64,000 nt of DNA from Pusillimonas noertemannii (GCF_003096595.1 NZ_QEKO01000001.1:620001-684000), one strand, 5' to 3'. Shown: positions 44,292-55,000, numbered from the stretch's first letter. Program-made: numbers and translations. Notes: generated by a model not told the origin, from the sequence alone.

Positions 44292-45254
44292 ATGATCACC
44301 ACGCCGTTTACCCGGTCTTTCGACCTGCAACACCCTGTGGTGCTGGGGCCCATGGGGGGTGTGGCGGGGGGGCGCCTGGCGGCGGCGGTGTCCAACGCGG
44401 GCGGGCTGGGCCTGGTGGGCGGCGGCTACGGCGACGTGGAATGGCTCAAGACCGAACTAGCCCTGGCCAAGGAGCTTGCCCGCCGCCCTTGGGGCGTGGG
44501 CTTCATTACCTGGAATATTTCCGAAGCCGCGCTCGAGCTTGCGCTGGAGGCGCGGCCTTCGGTGATGATGCTGTCGTTTGGCGACCCCCGCAAGTACGCG
44601 GCCACCATCAAGGCTGCCGGATGCCGGCTCGTCTGCCAGGTGCAGGACGTGGCCGGCGCCCGGCTGGCGCAAGAGGCCGGCGCCGAGGTGATCGTGGCCC
44701 AGGGCACCGAGGGCGGCGGCCATGGCGGGGCAAGGGCCACCATGGCCTTGCTGCCGGCCGTGGTCGACGCGGTGCCGTCCACGCCGGTGCTGGCGGCCGG
44801 CGGCATTGCCGATGGGCGTGGCGTGGCCGCGGCCCTGATGCTGGGCGCGCAGGGCGTGCTGATGGGCACCCGCTTTTATGCCACGCGCGAGGCGTTGGGC
44901 CATGACCAGGCCAAGCAGCGCATCGTCCAGGGCCAGGGCGACGCCACCCAGCGCACGCGGGTGTTCGACATTGTGCGCGGCTACGATTGGCCCGCGGGAT
45001 ACACCGGCCGGGCGCTGCAGAACCCGTTCATCGAGCGCTGGCACGGCCGCGAAGAAGAGCTTGCGGGCAACGTGGCGACCGAGGGGCCCGCCTTCTGGGC
45101 GGCGGCGGCCGACGCCGACTACGACGTGGCGATGGTCTGGGCGAGCGAGGCGATCGATCTCATCGATTCCATTCCTTCGGCCGCCGAGGTGGTCGAGCAG
45201 ATTTCCGCCCAGGCCGAGCTGCGCCTGCGCTCGGCGGCCGGCCTGCTGGAATAG
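44292..45254 (+). CDS. Nitronate monooxygenase-like flavoprotein
   Basis: A 320-residue FMN-binding TIM barrel of the 2-nitropropane dioxygenase family. The signature EGGGHGGARATM holds the catalytic histidine, and AAGGIADGRGVAAAL and GAQGVLMGTRF bind FMN phosphate. It oxidises alkyl nitronates such as propionate-3-nitronate. AAGGAGCTC precedes the ATG. The GST gene follows at 9 bp. Confidence 0.92.
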   Translation: MITTPFTRSFDLQHPVVLGPMGGVAGGRLAAAVSNAGGLGLVGGGYGDVEWLKTELALAKELARRPWGVGFITWNISEAALELALEARPSVMMLSFGDPRKYAATIKAAGCRLVCQVQDVAGARLAQEAGAEVIVAQGTEGGGHGGARATMALLPAVVDAVPSTPVLAAGGIADGRGVAAALMLGAQGVLMGTRFYATREALGHDQAKQRIVQGQGDATQRTRVFDIVRGYDWPAGYTGRALQNPFIERWHGREEELAGNVATEGPAFWAAAADADYDVAMVWASEAIDLIDSIPSAAEVVEQISAQAELRLRSAAGLLE

Positions 45255-45262
45255 GCCGGCCT

Positions 45263-46036
45263 GTGCCCGGGCTGCCCGTTCTCTATTCTTTCCGCCGCTG
45301 CCCCTATGCGATGCGAGCAAGGCTTGCCATTGCGGCCAGCGGCCAGCGCTGCGAACTGCGCGAGGTGGTGCTGCGCGACAAGCCGCAGGCGCTGATCCAG
45401 GCGTCGCCCAAGGCGACGGTGCCGGTGCTGGTGCTGGCCGACGGCACGGTGCTGGAGCAGAGCCTGGACATCATGTTGTGGGCGTTGCGTTTGAACGACC
45501 CCGATGGGTGGCTGACGCCGGAGCGTGATGGCTTCCAGGCCATGCTGGCCATGGTCCACGAATGTGACGAACACTTCAAGCCCAGGCTTGACCGCTACAA
45601 GTATCCGCAACGCTTCGCGGCGGAACGTGCCACTTCGGCGGGTGGTGGCATGCAGTCGATGGACGAGGCGGGCGCGACGAAGGACGGTGCCAGGAATGAG
45701 GGCAGCCGCGGACCGGCCTTGAGTAGGACTCACAACCTGGACCTAGACCTCTGGGCCGCGGGCAATCGCGATACCGCTGCGGCCTGGCTGCAAGGGTTGG
45801 AGGCGCGGCTGGCGCGCGGTGCTTATCTGTTCGGCGAACGGGCTTCACTGGCCGATATGGCGATTGCGCCGTTTGTGCGGCAGTATGCGCATGTGGATCG
45901 GGAGTGGTTTGATGCGCAGCCCTGGCCGTGTTTGCGTGCTTGGCTGGATGCCTGGATGGGGTCGGAGCTGCTTGGCCGCGTCATGGCCAAGCATCGGCCT
46001 TGGGTTCCCGGTGCGTCTGGCGAATTGTTTCCTTGA
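45263..46036 (+). CDS. Glutathione S-transferase with a central insertion
   Basis: A 257-residue GST. The thioredoxin-like N-terminal domain has RRCPYAMRARLA (Cys13) and the glutathione-binding KATVPVLVL and EQSLDI segments. The C-terminal helical domain follows. The start is GTG at 45263. Residues about 121-165 form a Gly/Ala/Ser-rich insertion (TSAGGGMQSM, ATKDGARNEGSRG) that ordinary family members lack between the first two helices of the C-domain. The frame is intact, so the insertion may be a flexible loop. Confidence 0.85.
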   Translation: MPGLPVLYSFRRCPYAMRARLAIAASGQRCELREVVLRDKPQALIQASPKATVPVLVLADGTVLEQSLDIMLWALRLNDPDGWLTPERDGFQAMLAMVHECDEHFKPRLDRYKYPQRFAAERATSAGGGMQSMDEAGATKDGARNEGSRGPALSRTHNLDLDLWAAGNRDTAAAWLQGLEARLARGAYLFGERASLADMAIAPFVRQYAHVDREWFDAQPWPCLRAWLDAWMGSELLGRVMAKHRPWVPGASGELFP

Positions 46037-46088
46037 ACCAGCGTAACAGCTGATCGTGCTGCCGTTAATTTGGGTTCTTGAGCCGGGC

Positions 46089-46290
46089 GAGGAGCAGTGT
46101 GTTTATTTCCAGGCCGGCACCCTGCGGCCCTTCGGGCTCCCCGAATTTCTCTGGTTTGGCCGGGCGGCGGCAGAACTCAACCTCGCCGCTTTGCGGCTCG
46201 GGATTCGGACAGGCTGTCGCCGAAAGCCCCCGACCAAACCAGAGAAATTCGGCGCGGGTGGACGGCCTGGAAATAAACACACCGCTCCTC
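46089..46290. repeat. 202-bp element with long inverted repeats
   Basis: The outer arms (46089-46116 and 46263-46290, 28 bp, one mismatch) begin GAGGAGC. The inner arms (46141-46164 and 46229-46252, 24 bp, one mismatch) begin CCGAATTTCTC. Unpaired spacers of 24 and 10 bp separate them, and the central loop is 64 bp. The left spacer holds its own small hairpin (GCCCTTCGGGC). The element lies between the GST and fabI genes. Both strands carry open frames, but these are by-products of symmetry. It resembles a miniature inverted-repeat or dispersed intergenic repeat. Confidence 0.85.
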
Positions 46291-46440
46291 ACCCTGGGGT
46301 CATGGGCGTTTTGGGGCGCCGTACATTTTTTTCGGTTCTATGTTCTGTGTTCGAGGCGCCGTGCTGTGGGCTCTATCGTGCCGTGATGCGGTGCTCTGCT
46401 CTCGATGAGCGCCGCTGTAATGCATGCCTATTGGGCTAAC
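46291..46440. other. Intergenic sequence, no gene seen
   Basis: The rest of the gap between the inverted-repeat element and fabI holds GGCGTTTTGGGGCGCC and a moderately AT-rich stretch (46320-46345). No coding frame is convincing. Confidence 0.5.
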
Positions 46441-46458
46441 GCGGGCGAGCAGGCCCGC
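46441..46458 (-). terminator. Possible fabI terminator hairpin
   Basis: GCGGGC and GCCCGC form a 6-bp stem with a 6-nt loop, 12 bp beyond the fabI stop on the minus strand. There is no T-run, so termination is uncertain. Confidence 0.35.
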
Positions 46459-46470
46459 CCGCTTATGGAC

Positions 46471-47253
46471 CTATTCCATGCCCGGAACGACGGTGGAGAA
46501 GCCCGCGTCGACGTGGGTGATTTCGCCGGTGACGCCGGCGGCCAGGTCGGAGAGCAGGAAGGCGGCGACGTTGCCGACGTCTTCGATGGTGACGTTGCGG
46601 CGCAGGGGGGCGTGGGATTCGACGAACTTGAGGATGGAGCCGAAATCTTTGATGCCGCTGGCGGCGAGGGTCTTGATGGGGCCGGCCGAGATGCCGTTGG
46701 CGCGTATGCCCAGTGGGCCCAGCGAGGTGGCCAGGTAGCGTACGGAGGCTTCGAGCGAGGCCTTGGCCAGGCCCATGGTGTTGTAGTTGGGAACGACTTT
46801 TTCAGAGCCCAGGTAGGTAAGGGTAAGCACCGAGCTGTTTCGGCCCTTGAGCAGCGGCAGCGCGGCCTTGGCCAGGGCGGGGAAGCTGTAGGCGGAGATG
46901 TCGTGGGCGACGCGGAAGGCTTCGCGCGACAGGCCTTCGAGAAAGTCGCCGGCGATGGCTTCGCGCGGGGCGAAGCCGATGGAGTGGACCAGGCCGTCAA
47001 GGCCGTCCCAGTGTCCGCCCAATTGTTCGATGGCGGCCTCGATCTGGGCGTCTTCGGAGACGTCGCAGGGCAGGACGATGTTGCTGCCCAGTTCGGCCGC
47101 AAAGCCTTCGACGCGCTCTTTGAAGCGCTCGCCCACGTAGGTAAGGGCTAGTTCGGCGCCTTGCTGGCGGCAGGCCTGGGCGATGCCGTAGGCGATGGAG
47201 CGGTTGGACAGCACGCCGGTAACCAGGATGCGCTTGCCGTTTAAGAAACCCAT
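46471..47253 (-). CDS. fabI: Enoyl-ACP reductase FabI
   Basis: FabI reduces trans-2-enoyl-ACP with NADH in the last step of each fatty-acid elongation cycle. The 260-residue protein begins [20 protein letters not shown] and has the FabI active site [20 protein letters not shown] in full (the Y-x6-K type). Normal length, typical triclosan-target family member. It is followed upstream on the same strand by mltD (27 bp away). Confidence 0.97.
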   Translation of the reverse strand: MGFLNGKRILVTGVLSNRSIAYGIAQACRQQGAELALTYVGERFKERVEGFAAELGSNIVLPCDVSEDAQIEAAIEQLGGHWDGLDGLVHSIGFAPREAIAGDFLEGLSREAFRVAHDISAYSFPALAKAALPLLKGRNSSVLTLTYLGSEKVVPNYNTMGLAKASLEASVRYLATSLGPLGIRANGISAGPIKTLAASGIKDFGSILKFVESHAPLRRNVTIEDVGNVAAFLLSDLAAGVTGEITHVDAGFSTVVPGME

Positions 47254-47280
47254 GATGAAGACCTTGTGTAGAAGTGGATG

Positions 47281-48687
47281 TCAGCCGTGCACCTGGGTGC
47301 CGGGGATGCGAAGCCGCTTGCCTCGCGACAGATTGTTGTTGGGCAGGTTGTTGAGCTTGCGCAGCGCGTCGACCGAGGTGTTGTAGCGCTTGGCCAGGGC
47401 AAACAGGGTGTCGCCCTTGCGAACGGTGTGGGTGCGCACGTTGCTGCTGCGTCCGCGCACCACCACGACGTCGCGCTTGCCGGCGGCGCGGGTGGCGGCG
47501 CCGGGAAGGGGAGCGGGCGCCCGGGCCGAGCTGGAGGGCACTTCGAGCGAGGCCAGCATGATGCCGCCGCTTGCGGGCGCCTTGCCCGGCACGACGAGTG
47601 TCTGGGCGACGGAGCGTGTGCTTTTCTTGCTCAAGCCATTGAGGGCGCGCAGCTGTTCGAGCGAGACGCCGAATTTCTTGGCGATGGTCGCGTACGATTC
47701 GCCCTTTTTGGCGTGGTAGGTGGTCCAGTCGCCGAGCTGGTCTTTGTAGGCCTCTAGATTGGCGTTGAAGATATCGACGCGGTCGGTGGGCAGCAGCAGG
47801 GTGGGCTTGTGCTCGGCCAGGAAGATGGGCCGGTTGAACGAGGCGTTCAGGGCCTTGAATTCATCGAGCGGCATTTCGGCCAGGCGCGCGGCCGTGGCCA
47901 GGTCGAGCGAGGGCGGCTCGATGACGGTGGTGAAATAGGGCTCGTTGTCGACTTCGGGCAGGGTAAGGCCGTATTTGCCGGGGTTGGCGATGATGTTCTT
48001 GATGGCCTGCAGCTTGGGAACGTAGTTGCGGGTCTCGTCGGGCATGGCCAGCGCCATATAGTCGGTGCGCAGGCCCTGGCCCGCGTTGCGGTCGATGGCG
48101 CGCTTGACCGCGCCTTCGCCCCAGTTGTACGAGGCCAGCGCCAGGTACCAGTCGCCCTGGAAGTCGTAGAGATAAGTTAGATAATCGAGCGCCGCGTTGG
48201 TGGAGGCGACGGGATCGCGGCGCAGGTCGCGCCAGGTGTCTTGCTTGAGGTTGTAATGCAGGCCTGTGCTGGGGATGAACTGCCACAGGCCCGAGGCCTT
48301 GGCGCGCGAATAGGCGGTGGGGTTGTAGGCGCTTTCAACGAAGGGCAGCAGGGCCAGTTCGGAGGGCATGCCGCGGTCTTCGAGCTGGTCGACGATGTAG
48401 TACAGGTATTTGCCCGCGCGCTCGCTCATGCGGTAGACCGATTCGGGATGCGAGGCGTAGTAGGCCGTCCATTCGTCGACCAGGTCGGACTGCAGGTTGG
48501 GAATGGCGAAGCCGCGCCGGATGCGGTCCCACATGTCGCGGGGCGGGTGTGTAAGATCGACGGTTCGCGAGGTGTCGGCGGCGCGGTAGCTTGTTTTTGC
48601 GGTATAGCGGTTGCCGTCGGGAGAATTACTGGCGCAGCCCGCCAGAGCTGCCACGAAGAGCAGGATAAGTAGTCGCAGGCAGTTCAT
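47281..48687 (-). CDS. mltD: Membrane-bound lytic murein transglycosylase D
   Basis: A 468-residue lipoprotein that cleaves peptidoglycan glycan strands. The signal peptide ends in lipobox LAGC (Cys18). The SLT domain carries the catalytic Glu118 in FVESAYNPTAYS and ASGLWQFIPSTG. Two LysM peptidoglycan-binding modules follow, near residues 340-385 (KKGESYATIAKKFG) and at the C-terminus (RKGDTLFALAKRYN). The ATG at 48687 is chosen since it opens the signal peptide; 7 bp separate it from gloB. Confidence 0.95.
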   Translation of the reverse strand: MNCLRLLILLFVAALAGCASNSPDGNRYTAKTSYRAADTSRTVDLTHPPRDMWDRIRRGFAIPNLQSDLVDEWTAYYASHPESVYRMSERAGKYLYYIVDQLEDRGMPSELALLPFVESAYNPTAYSRAKASGLWQFIPSTGLHYNLKQDTWRDLRRDPVASTNAALDYLTYLYDFQGDWYLALASYNWGEGAVKRAIDRNAGQGLRTDYMALAMPDETRNYVPKLQAIKNIIANPGKYGLTLPEVDNEPYFTTVIEPPSLDLATAARLAEMPLDEFKALNASFNRPIFLAEHKPTLLLPTDRVDIFNANLEAYKDQLGDWTTYHAKKGESYATIAKKFGVSLEQLRALNGLSKKSTRSVAQTLVVPGKAPASGGIMLASLEVPSSSARAPAPLPGAATRAAGKRDVVVVRGRSSNVRTHTVRKGDTLFALAKRYNTSVDALRKLNNLPNNNLSRGKRLRIPGTQVHG

Positions 48688-48694
48688 GGGCTGG

Positions 48695-49501
48695 TTATTG
48701 AAAGCTGTTTTTCCATTCTCGTAGACAGGCAAAGACCGCAACGGCCGAGTCGAGCGGCGCCTGGGCATGGGCGCGCGCCGCAGCCGAGACGCCTTCCTGC
48801 AGCGGCCGCAGGAAGGGATTGGTTTCGAGTTCGTCGCCGATGGTCGACGGCACGGTGGGCAGGCCCTCTTGGCGCAGTTTTTGCGCCAATTGCCAGCGCC
48901 GTTGCAATGCGGCATTGCCGGGTTCGACCTGCAGGGCCCAGCGCAGATTCGACAAAGTGTATTCGTGGGCGCAGCACACCAGGGTTTCGAGTGGCAGCTC
49001 CTTGAGTTTGCTAAGCGAATTCAGCATCTGGGCCGGAGTGCCTTCAAAAAGGCGCCCGCAGCCGGCGGCAAATAGTGTATCACCGCAGAAAACCAGGGGG
49101 GTGTCTTCGTCCATATAGCCGAAGTAGGCGATGTGGCCCGCCGTATGGCCGGGGACGTCGAGCACCGAAAACCTTAGGCCCACGCCCTTGAGGAACACTT
49201 CGTCGTCTTCTTTGAGGCGCACGTCGCAGACCGGCAGGGTTTCGCCCAGGGGGCCATAGACTGTTGCGCCCGTAAGTTTTTTGAGGGCCTCGACACCGCC
49301 GACGTGGTCGGGATGGTGATGTGTCAGTAGAATGGCGTCGAGCCGTAACTGGTATTCTTCAAGAAAGGACTCGATCGGCGCCGACTGGCCGGGGTCGACC
49401 ACCACGGCGTAGCCATCGCGGCTAAGCACCCATATATAGTTGTCGCTGAACGCGGGTACGGGCGTCAGCCGGCTGTCTGTGTGTGCCATCGTTGTTTCCA
49501 T
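48695..49501 (-). CDS. gloB: Hydroxyacylglutathione hydrolase (glyoxalase II)
   Basis: GloB hydrolyses S-lactoylglutathione to D-lactate and glutathione, finishing methylglyoxal detoxification. The 268-residue metallo-beta-lactamase-fold enzyme has the dimetal motif THHHPDH and the PGHTAGH and CGDTLFAAGCGRLFEG segments. The C-terminal domain carries the glutathione-binding region. An ATG at 49489 is also possible and gives MAHTDSRLTPVPAF. It is divergent from the methyltransferase gene with only about 20 bp between starts. Confidence 0.95.
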   Translation of the reverse strand: METTMAHTDSRLTPVPAFSDNYIWVLSRDGYAVVVDPGQSAPIESFLEEYQLRLDAILLTHHHPDHVGGVEALKKLTGATVYGPLGETLPVCDVRLKEDDEVFLKGVGLRFSVLDVPGHTAGHIAYFGYMDEDTPLVFCGDTLFAAGCGRLFEGTPAQMLNSLSKLKELPLETLVCCAHEYTLSNLRWALQVEPGNAALQRRWQLAQKLRQEGLPTVPSTIGDELETNPFLRPLQEGVSAAARAHAQAPLDSAVAVFACLREWKNSFQ

Positions 49502-49520
49502 CCTAATGCAAGGAGCTCAT

Positions 49521-50312
49521 GTGTCTGATTCGCTGGACCAGCCTTTGGCCGTAGAGCTAGCCCAATGGCTGACCACACCGGTCGGCCAATATGTGCAAAG
49601 CTGGGAACAGAAAAAGATCGACGGCCTGGTGGCCAATGTGTTTGGCTACCACGCCATGCAGATCGGGCAGCCCCAGTGGGATTTATTGCGCGCCAATCGT
49701 ATTCCCACGAAGGGCCGCACGCATTCGTGCCTGAGCGACGCACGGCAAGAAGATATTGACATCGCCTTGTATGCCGAACCCGAGAACCTGCCCCTGGAAA
49801 GCCAGAGCATCGACTTGCTGATATTACCCCATGTGCTGGAGTGTTCCAATAGTCCGCACCAGGTGCTGCGTGAGGCCGAAAGGGTGCTGGTGCCCGAGGG
49901 CAGGGTGGTGATTTCGGGTTTCAATCCCCTGAGCCTCTGGGGCGTGCACGAGCGCATTCCAGGCCTCGATCCGGTCGTGCCGGTGCCGGCCCACATGCAG
50001 GTGTCGCTGGGCCGGCTCAAAGACTGGTTCAAGCTTTTGTCCTTCGAAGCCGACCGCGGCCACTTCGGCTGCTATGCGCCGCCGGCGCTCAGCACCAAGT
50101 GGCTGTCGCGCTGGGCCTTCATGGAATCGGCCGGCGACCGCTGGTGGCCGGTGTGCGGCGCGGTCTACGTGGTGTCGGCGGTGCGGCGGGTGGCGGGCAT
50201 GCATCTCGTGGGGCCGGCCTGGAAAGAAAAGAAACAGCGCGTTCGCGCGGCGGCCGTGGTCGCCGGACGCCATTCGGGCGCCATGCAGGCGCCCGGCAAT
50301 GAAGCAAGGTAA
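49521..50312 (+). CDS. SAM-dependent methyltransferase (class I), unknown substrate
   Basis: A 263-residue protein with a degenerate class-I methyltransferase core. [20 protein letters not shown] is the motif around the fourth strand. [21 protein letters not shown] follows. The start is GTG at 49521 because AAGGAGCTC lies just upstream. The gene pair gloB/methyltransferase/rnhA/dnaQ is conserved in many proteobacteria. Substrate unknown. It overlaps nothing and ends 2 bp before rnhA. Confidence 0.87.
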   Translation: MSDSLDQPLAVELAQWLTTPVGQYVQSWEQKKIDGLVANVFGYHAMQIGQPQWDLLRANRIPTKGRTHSCLSDARQEDIDIALYAEPENLPLESQSIDLLILPHVLECSNSPHQVLREAERVLVPEGRVVISGFNPLSLWGVHERIPGLDPVVPVPAHMQVSLGRLKDWFKLLSFEADRGHFGCYAPPALSTKWLSRWAFMESAGDRWWPVCGAVYVVSAVRRVAGMHLVGPAWKEKKQRVRAAAVVAGRHSGAMQAPGNEAR

Positions 50313-50314
50313 AC

Positions 50315-50773
50315 ATGAGCAGCAACCCCGTTGAAATCTGGACAGATGGCGCCTGCAAGGGCAATCCCGGTTGGGGCGGCTGGGGCGCCCTGCTGCGCCA
50401 GGGCCGCCACGAAAAGACGCTTTTCGGCGGCCAGGCCGACACCACCAACAACCGCATGGAGCTGCTGGCCGTCATCGAGGCGCTGAAGGCGCTCAAGCGC
50501 CCCTGCCAGGTGGTGGTGCACACCGACTCGCAGTATGTTCAGAAAGGCATGACCCAATGGCTGGCCAACTGGAAGCGGCGCGATTGGCGCACCGCCGACA
50601 AAAAGCCGGTCAAGAACGCCGACCTGTGGCAAGAGCTGGACGAACTTGTGGGTCGGCACGATGTCTCTTGGAAGTGGGTGCGCGGCCATGCCGGCGACGC
50701 GGGCAACGAGATGGCCGACCAGCTGGCCAACCAGGGAGTCCAGCAGGCGCGCTCCCTGGCGGCGGCCGGGTAG
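50315..50773 (+). CDS. rnhA: Ribonuclease HI
   Basis: RNase HI degrades RNA in RNA-DNA hybrids. The 152-residue protein shows the four carboxylate positions: [32 protein letters not shown] and [12 protein letters not shown]. Normal length and motifs. Two base pairs separate it from the methyltransferase gene. In many relatives rnhA is followed by dnaQ; here an efflux pair lies between. Confidence 0.97.
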   Translation: MSSNPVEIWTDGACKGNPGWGGWGALLRQGRHEKTLFGGQADTTNNRMELLAVIEALKALKRPCQVVVHTDSQYVQKGMTQWLANWKRRDWRTADKKPVKNADLWQELDELVGRHDVSWKWVRGHAGDAGNEMADQLANQGVQQARSLAAAG

Positions 50774-50926
50774 CGCGGCCGGCGCTGGCTGCCGCTCCTT
50801 TCGGTATCGGGCGTTCCGGCGGTTGCCGGGGGGCGGTTGCGCGGCGGGCGTGTTACCTAAATTTTGGCGCCGCGCCGCTGCAACTGCGATACTATTTGCG
50901 GCGATACGATACAGATTGTTGATTTC

Positions 50927-52033
50927 ATGAAAGCAAATACCATAGGTTGGATCCTGGCACTGGGCGCGGGCGTGGTGCTGGGTGTGGTCGGGGCCGGATG
51001 GTGGGCGGGCAAGCAGGCTGCGCATCCGCAGGCCCCCGCCACGGCCGCCGTCGCCCCGCCGGCCAAGGCCCAGGCGGGCACTCAGGTCGAGGTTGCCCCG
51101 GTCAGGCTCGAGGCGATGCCGCGCAGCGCTTCCGCCGTGGGCACGCTGCGTTCCAAGGATTCAGTCGTGCTGCGTTCCGAAATCACCGGGCGCATCATCG
51201 AGCTCAATATAGAAGAGGGCGGCAAGGTCAAAAAGGGCGACGTGGTGGCGCGGCTCGACGACAGCGTCGCCAGGGCCCAGGTTCAGCAGGCCCAGGCCAG
51301 CCTTTCGCTGGCCGCCAGTCAGGACCGCCGTGCGGGCGAGCTGACCCGCCAGGGCTTCATCAGCAAGCAGGCGCGCGACGAGGCCGCCAGCCAGTTGCAG
51401 GTGCAGCGGGCGGCGCTTGCGCTGGCCCAGGCGCAATTGCAGAAAACCACCATCGTGGCGCCGTTCGACGGCCTGATCGGCCTGCGCAACGTGTCGGTAG
51501 GCGATTACGTCGGCCCGGGCGATGTCCTGGTTCCCATCGAGTCCGTCGACCCCCTGCAGGTCGATTTTCGTATTCCCGAACAGTATTTGTCGCTGGTGCA
51601 TCCCGGCCTGAAGCTTCGCTTGCGCTTCGACGCCTTGCCCGGACAGATCCGCGAGGGCGAGGTCGGCGCCATCAGCCCCTCCATCGATGTAGGAGGGCGT
51701 TCCATATTGCTGCGCGCCAACGTGGGTAATGCCGACGATGCATTGCGCCCCGGCATGTTCGCGCGGGTCGACCTGCAGTTTGCCGATGACCAGGTGCTGA
51801 CCATTCCCGAAACCGCCCTGGTTCCCTCGGGCGAAGAGCGCTACGTATATCGAGTGGCCGAGGGCAAGGCCGAGCGGGTGGCGGTGCGCATCGGCCAGCG
51901 GCGCGGCGGGCGCATCGAGATCGCCTCGGGCTTGTCCGAAGGCGACCAGGTGGTGGTGGCCGGCTTGCAGAAGATCGCCGACGGCGCGTCCGTGAAAGTG
52001 GTTGGCCGGCCCGCGGGCCCGGCCGGGTCCTGA
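50927..52033 (+). CDS. RND efflux periplasmic adaptor (membrane fusion protein)
   Basis: A 368-residue adaptor linking an inner-membrane RND pump to an outer-membrane channel. An N-terminal anchor (WILALGAGVVLGVVGAGWW) is followed by the lipoyl-like half-motif SEITGRIIELNIEEGGKVKK in order and a coiled-coil hairpin (AQVQQAQASLSLAASQDRRA). Beta-barrel and membrane-proximal domains complete the normal layout. The ATG at 50927 gives the expected MKANTIGWIL start. No TolC-type gene lies nearby. The RND gene follows at 13 bp. Confidence 0.93.
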   Translation: MKANTIGWILALGAGVVLGVVGAGWWAGKQAAHPQAPATAAVAPPAKAQAGTQVEVAPVRLEAMPRSASAVGTLRSKDSVVLRSEITGRIIELNIEEGGKVKKGDVVARLDDSVARAQVQQAQASLSLAASQDRRAGELTRQGFISKQARDEAASQLQVQRAALALAQAQLQKTTIVAPFDGLIGLRNVSVGDYVGPGDVLVPIESVDPLQVDFRIPEQYLSLVHPGLKLRLRFDALPGQIREGEVGAISPSIDVGGRSILLRANVGNADDALRPGMFARVDLQFADDQVLTIPETALVPSGEERYVYRVAEGKAERVAVRIGQRRGGRIEIASGLSEGDQVVVAGLQKIADGASVKVVGRPAGPAGS

Positions 52034-52046
52034 GGCGGGCGCTTCC

Positions 52047-55000
52047 ATGCTTTTATCCGAAGTCTGCATCAAGCGTCCCGTCTTCGCCACCGTACTGTCG
52101 CTGGTCATCGTACTGATCGGGTTTATTTCGTACGAACGCCTGACCGTGCGCGAGTATCCCGCCATCGACGAGCCGGTGGTTTCGGTGCGCACCGACTACA
52201 AGGGCGCTTCGCCCGAGGTCATCGAATCGCAGGTGACCAAGCCGCTTGAAGACCAGCTGGCGGGCATGGAAGGGGTCAACGTCATGACCTCGCGCAGCCG
52301 GTCCGAGCGCAGCTTCATCAACATCAAGTTCAATCTCGACCGCGACCCCGACGCGGCGGCGGCCGACGTGCGCGACAAGGTGGCCCGGGCGCGGCGCTTC
52401 TTGCCGGACGAAATCGACGAGCCCATCATCAGCAAGGTCGAGGCCGATTCCTCGCCCGTCATCTTCCTGGCCGTGAACGCCGGCAGCATGAATACGCTCG
52501 AGGCTTCCGACTACATTACCCGCTACGTCAAGACGCGGCTGTCGGTGCTTCCCGGGGCGGCCGAGGTGCGCATCTACGGCGAGCGCCTGCCCTCGATGCG
52601 TATCTATGTCGATCGCGCCAAGCTGGCCGCCTACCGCCTGGCCGTGCAAGACATCGAAGACGCCCTGCGTTCGCAGAACGTCATGATCCCGGCCGGCCGC
52701 ATCGAATCCGAAATGCGCGAATTCTCGGTGGTGTCGACCACCGACCTGCAGACGGTCGAGCAGTTCCGCGATGTCATCGTGGCGAACGTGCAGGGCTATT
52801 CAGTGCGGCTCAGCGACGTGGCCGATGTGCAGATCGGGCCGGCCGACGAGCGGATCATGGCGCGCTTCAACGGCCATGACGGCTTGCTTATCGGCATTAC
52901 CAAGCAGTCGACGGCCAACCCGCTCGACCTTTCAAAGGCCATGCGCGCCGAGCTCGAGCTCATCAACGAGGGCCTGCCCCCCGGCATGAGCATCGACGTG
53001 GCCTACGACAGTTCCATCTTCATCGAAGAGTCGATCAAGTCGGTGTACCACACCATAGGCGAGGCCATCGTCCTGGTGATTCTGGTCATCTTCTTCTTTT
53101 TGCGCAGCGTGCGCGCCAGCCTGATTCCCATTGTGACGATACCGGTGTCGCTGATCGGCGCATTCGGCATCATGTATTTCCTGGGTTTTTCGATCAACAC
53201 GCTTACGCTTCTTTCCATGGTGCTGGCCATCGGCCTGGTAGTGGACGACGCCATCGTCGTGCTCGAGAACATCTACCGGCACATCGAAGAAGGCAAGACG
53301 CGGCTCGAGGCGGCCTTCATCGGCTCGAAGGAAATCGGCTTCGCCATTGTGGCCATGACGCTGACCCTGGTCACCGTGTATGCGCCGTTGGCCTTTGCCA
53401 CGGGCCGCACCGGGCGGCTGTTCATCGAGTTCGCCCTTACCCTCGCCGGCGCGGTGCTGGTGTCGGGCTTCGTGGCCCTTACGCTTACGCCCATGATGTG
53501 CGCCACCATATTGCGGCATCAAAGCGGGCACGGGCGGGTGTACACCTTTATCGAGAATCTGCTGGTGGGCCTGACCACGCGCTATCAGAGCAGCCTGAAG
53601 CTGGCCTTGCGGCATAGGGTCATCGTGCTGGGGCTGGGCCTGCTGGTGGCCCTGGGCAGCGGGGTGCTGTTCAAGGTGGTCAAGAGCGAGCTGGCTCCGG
53701 TCGAAGACCGCGGCGTCATCTACGGCATCGTCACCGCGCCCGACGGCGCCACCCTGGACTACACCCTGCAAAGCATGAAGCGCATCGAGGCCATGTACGC
53801 CGACATTCCCGAGGCCTCGGGCAATCAGACGGTCATCGGCTTTCCCACGGTGGTCGACGGCTTTGCCATCCTGCGCCTGAAGCACTGGAACGAACGCGAC
53901 AAATCGCAGCAAGAGATCGCGGCCGAATTGCGTCCGCGCTTCAACGCCCTGCCGGGCGTGCGCGCCTTTCCCACCAACCCGGCTTCGCTGGGCCAGCGCG
54001 CCACGACCAAGCCGGTCGAGTTCATCATCATGAGCCAGGCCTCGTATCCGGAGATCGCCAAGTTCACCGATGCTTTCATTGAGCGCCTCAGCGACTATCC
54101 CGGCCTTCAGAACCTGGAGATGGACCTGCGCCTGAACACGCCCGAGCTCCAGGTGGCGGTCAACCGCGACAAGCTGGCCGACGTGGGCGTGGACGTCGGC
54201 ACGGTGGGCCGCACGCTCGAGTCCATGCTGGGGGGGCGCCAAGTAACGCGTTTCCGCGATGGCGGAGAGCAGTACGACGTCATTGTCCAGGTCAAGAAAG
54301 AAGACCGGGCCGACCCGCGCGACATCTCCGACATCTACGTGCGCGCCCGCAATGGCGACATGGTGCAGCTTTCCAACTTCCTCGATGTCAACGAAAGCGT
54401 GTCGCCGCAGTCGCTCAACCATTTCAACCGCCTGCGTTCGGTCAAGGTCGAGGCGGCGGTGGCGCCGGGCTACGCCCTGGGCGAAGTGCTGGCGCACATG
54501 CAGTCGGTGGCCGACGAGATGCTGCCCGAGACGGCGCAGACCGACCTGGACGGGCAATCGCGCGAGTTCCGCGATTCTTCGGGCAACATCTACCTGGTCT
54601 TCCTGATGGCGCTGGTCTTCATCTACCTGGTGCTGGCAGCCCAGTTCGAAAGCTGGCGCAATCCGTTCATCATCATGCTTTCCGTGCCGCTGTCCATGAC
54701 CGGCGCGCTGCTGGCCTTGTGGCTGTCGGGCGGAACCCTTTCCATCTACAGCCAGATCGGCCTGATCACGCTGGTGGGCCTGATCACCAAGCACGGCATC
54801 CTGATCGTCGAGTTCGCCACCCAGCTGCGGGCCGAAGGCATGGAGAAGGTCGAGGCCGTGGTCCAGGCCAGCATACTACGCCTGCGTCCCATCCTGATGA
54901 CCACCGGCGCCATGGTGCTGGGCGTGCTGCCGCTGGCCTATGCCACCGGTGCCGGCGCCGAGTCGCGCCAGCAGATAGGCTGGGTGCTGGTGGGCGGCTT

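Noticed and set aside
46065-46439. Open frames on both strands across the inverted-repeat element
   Set aside because: They mirror each other because the DNA is an inverted repeat; there is no start signal or family match.
52932-54794. 620-residue minus-strand frame over the RND transporter gene
   Set aside because: It is antisense to conserved transmembrane and periplasmic motifs of the transporter and has no recognisable domain.
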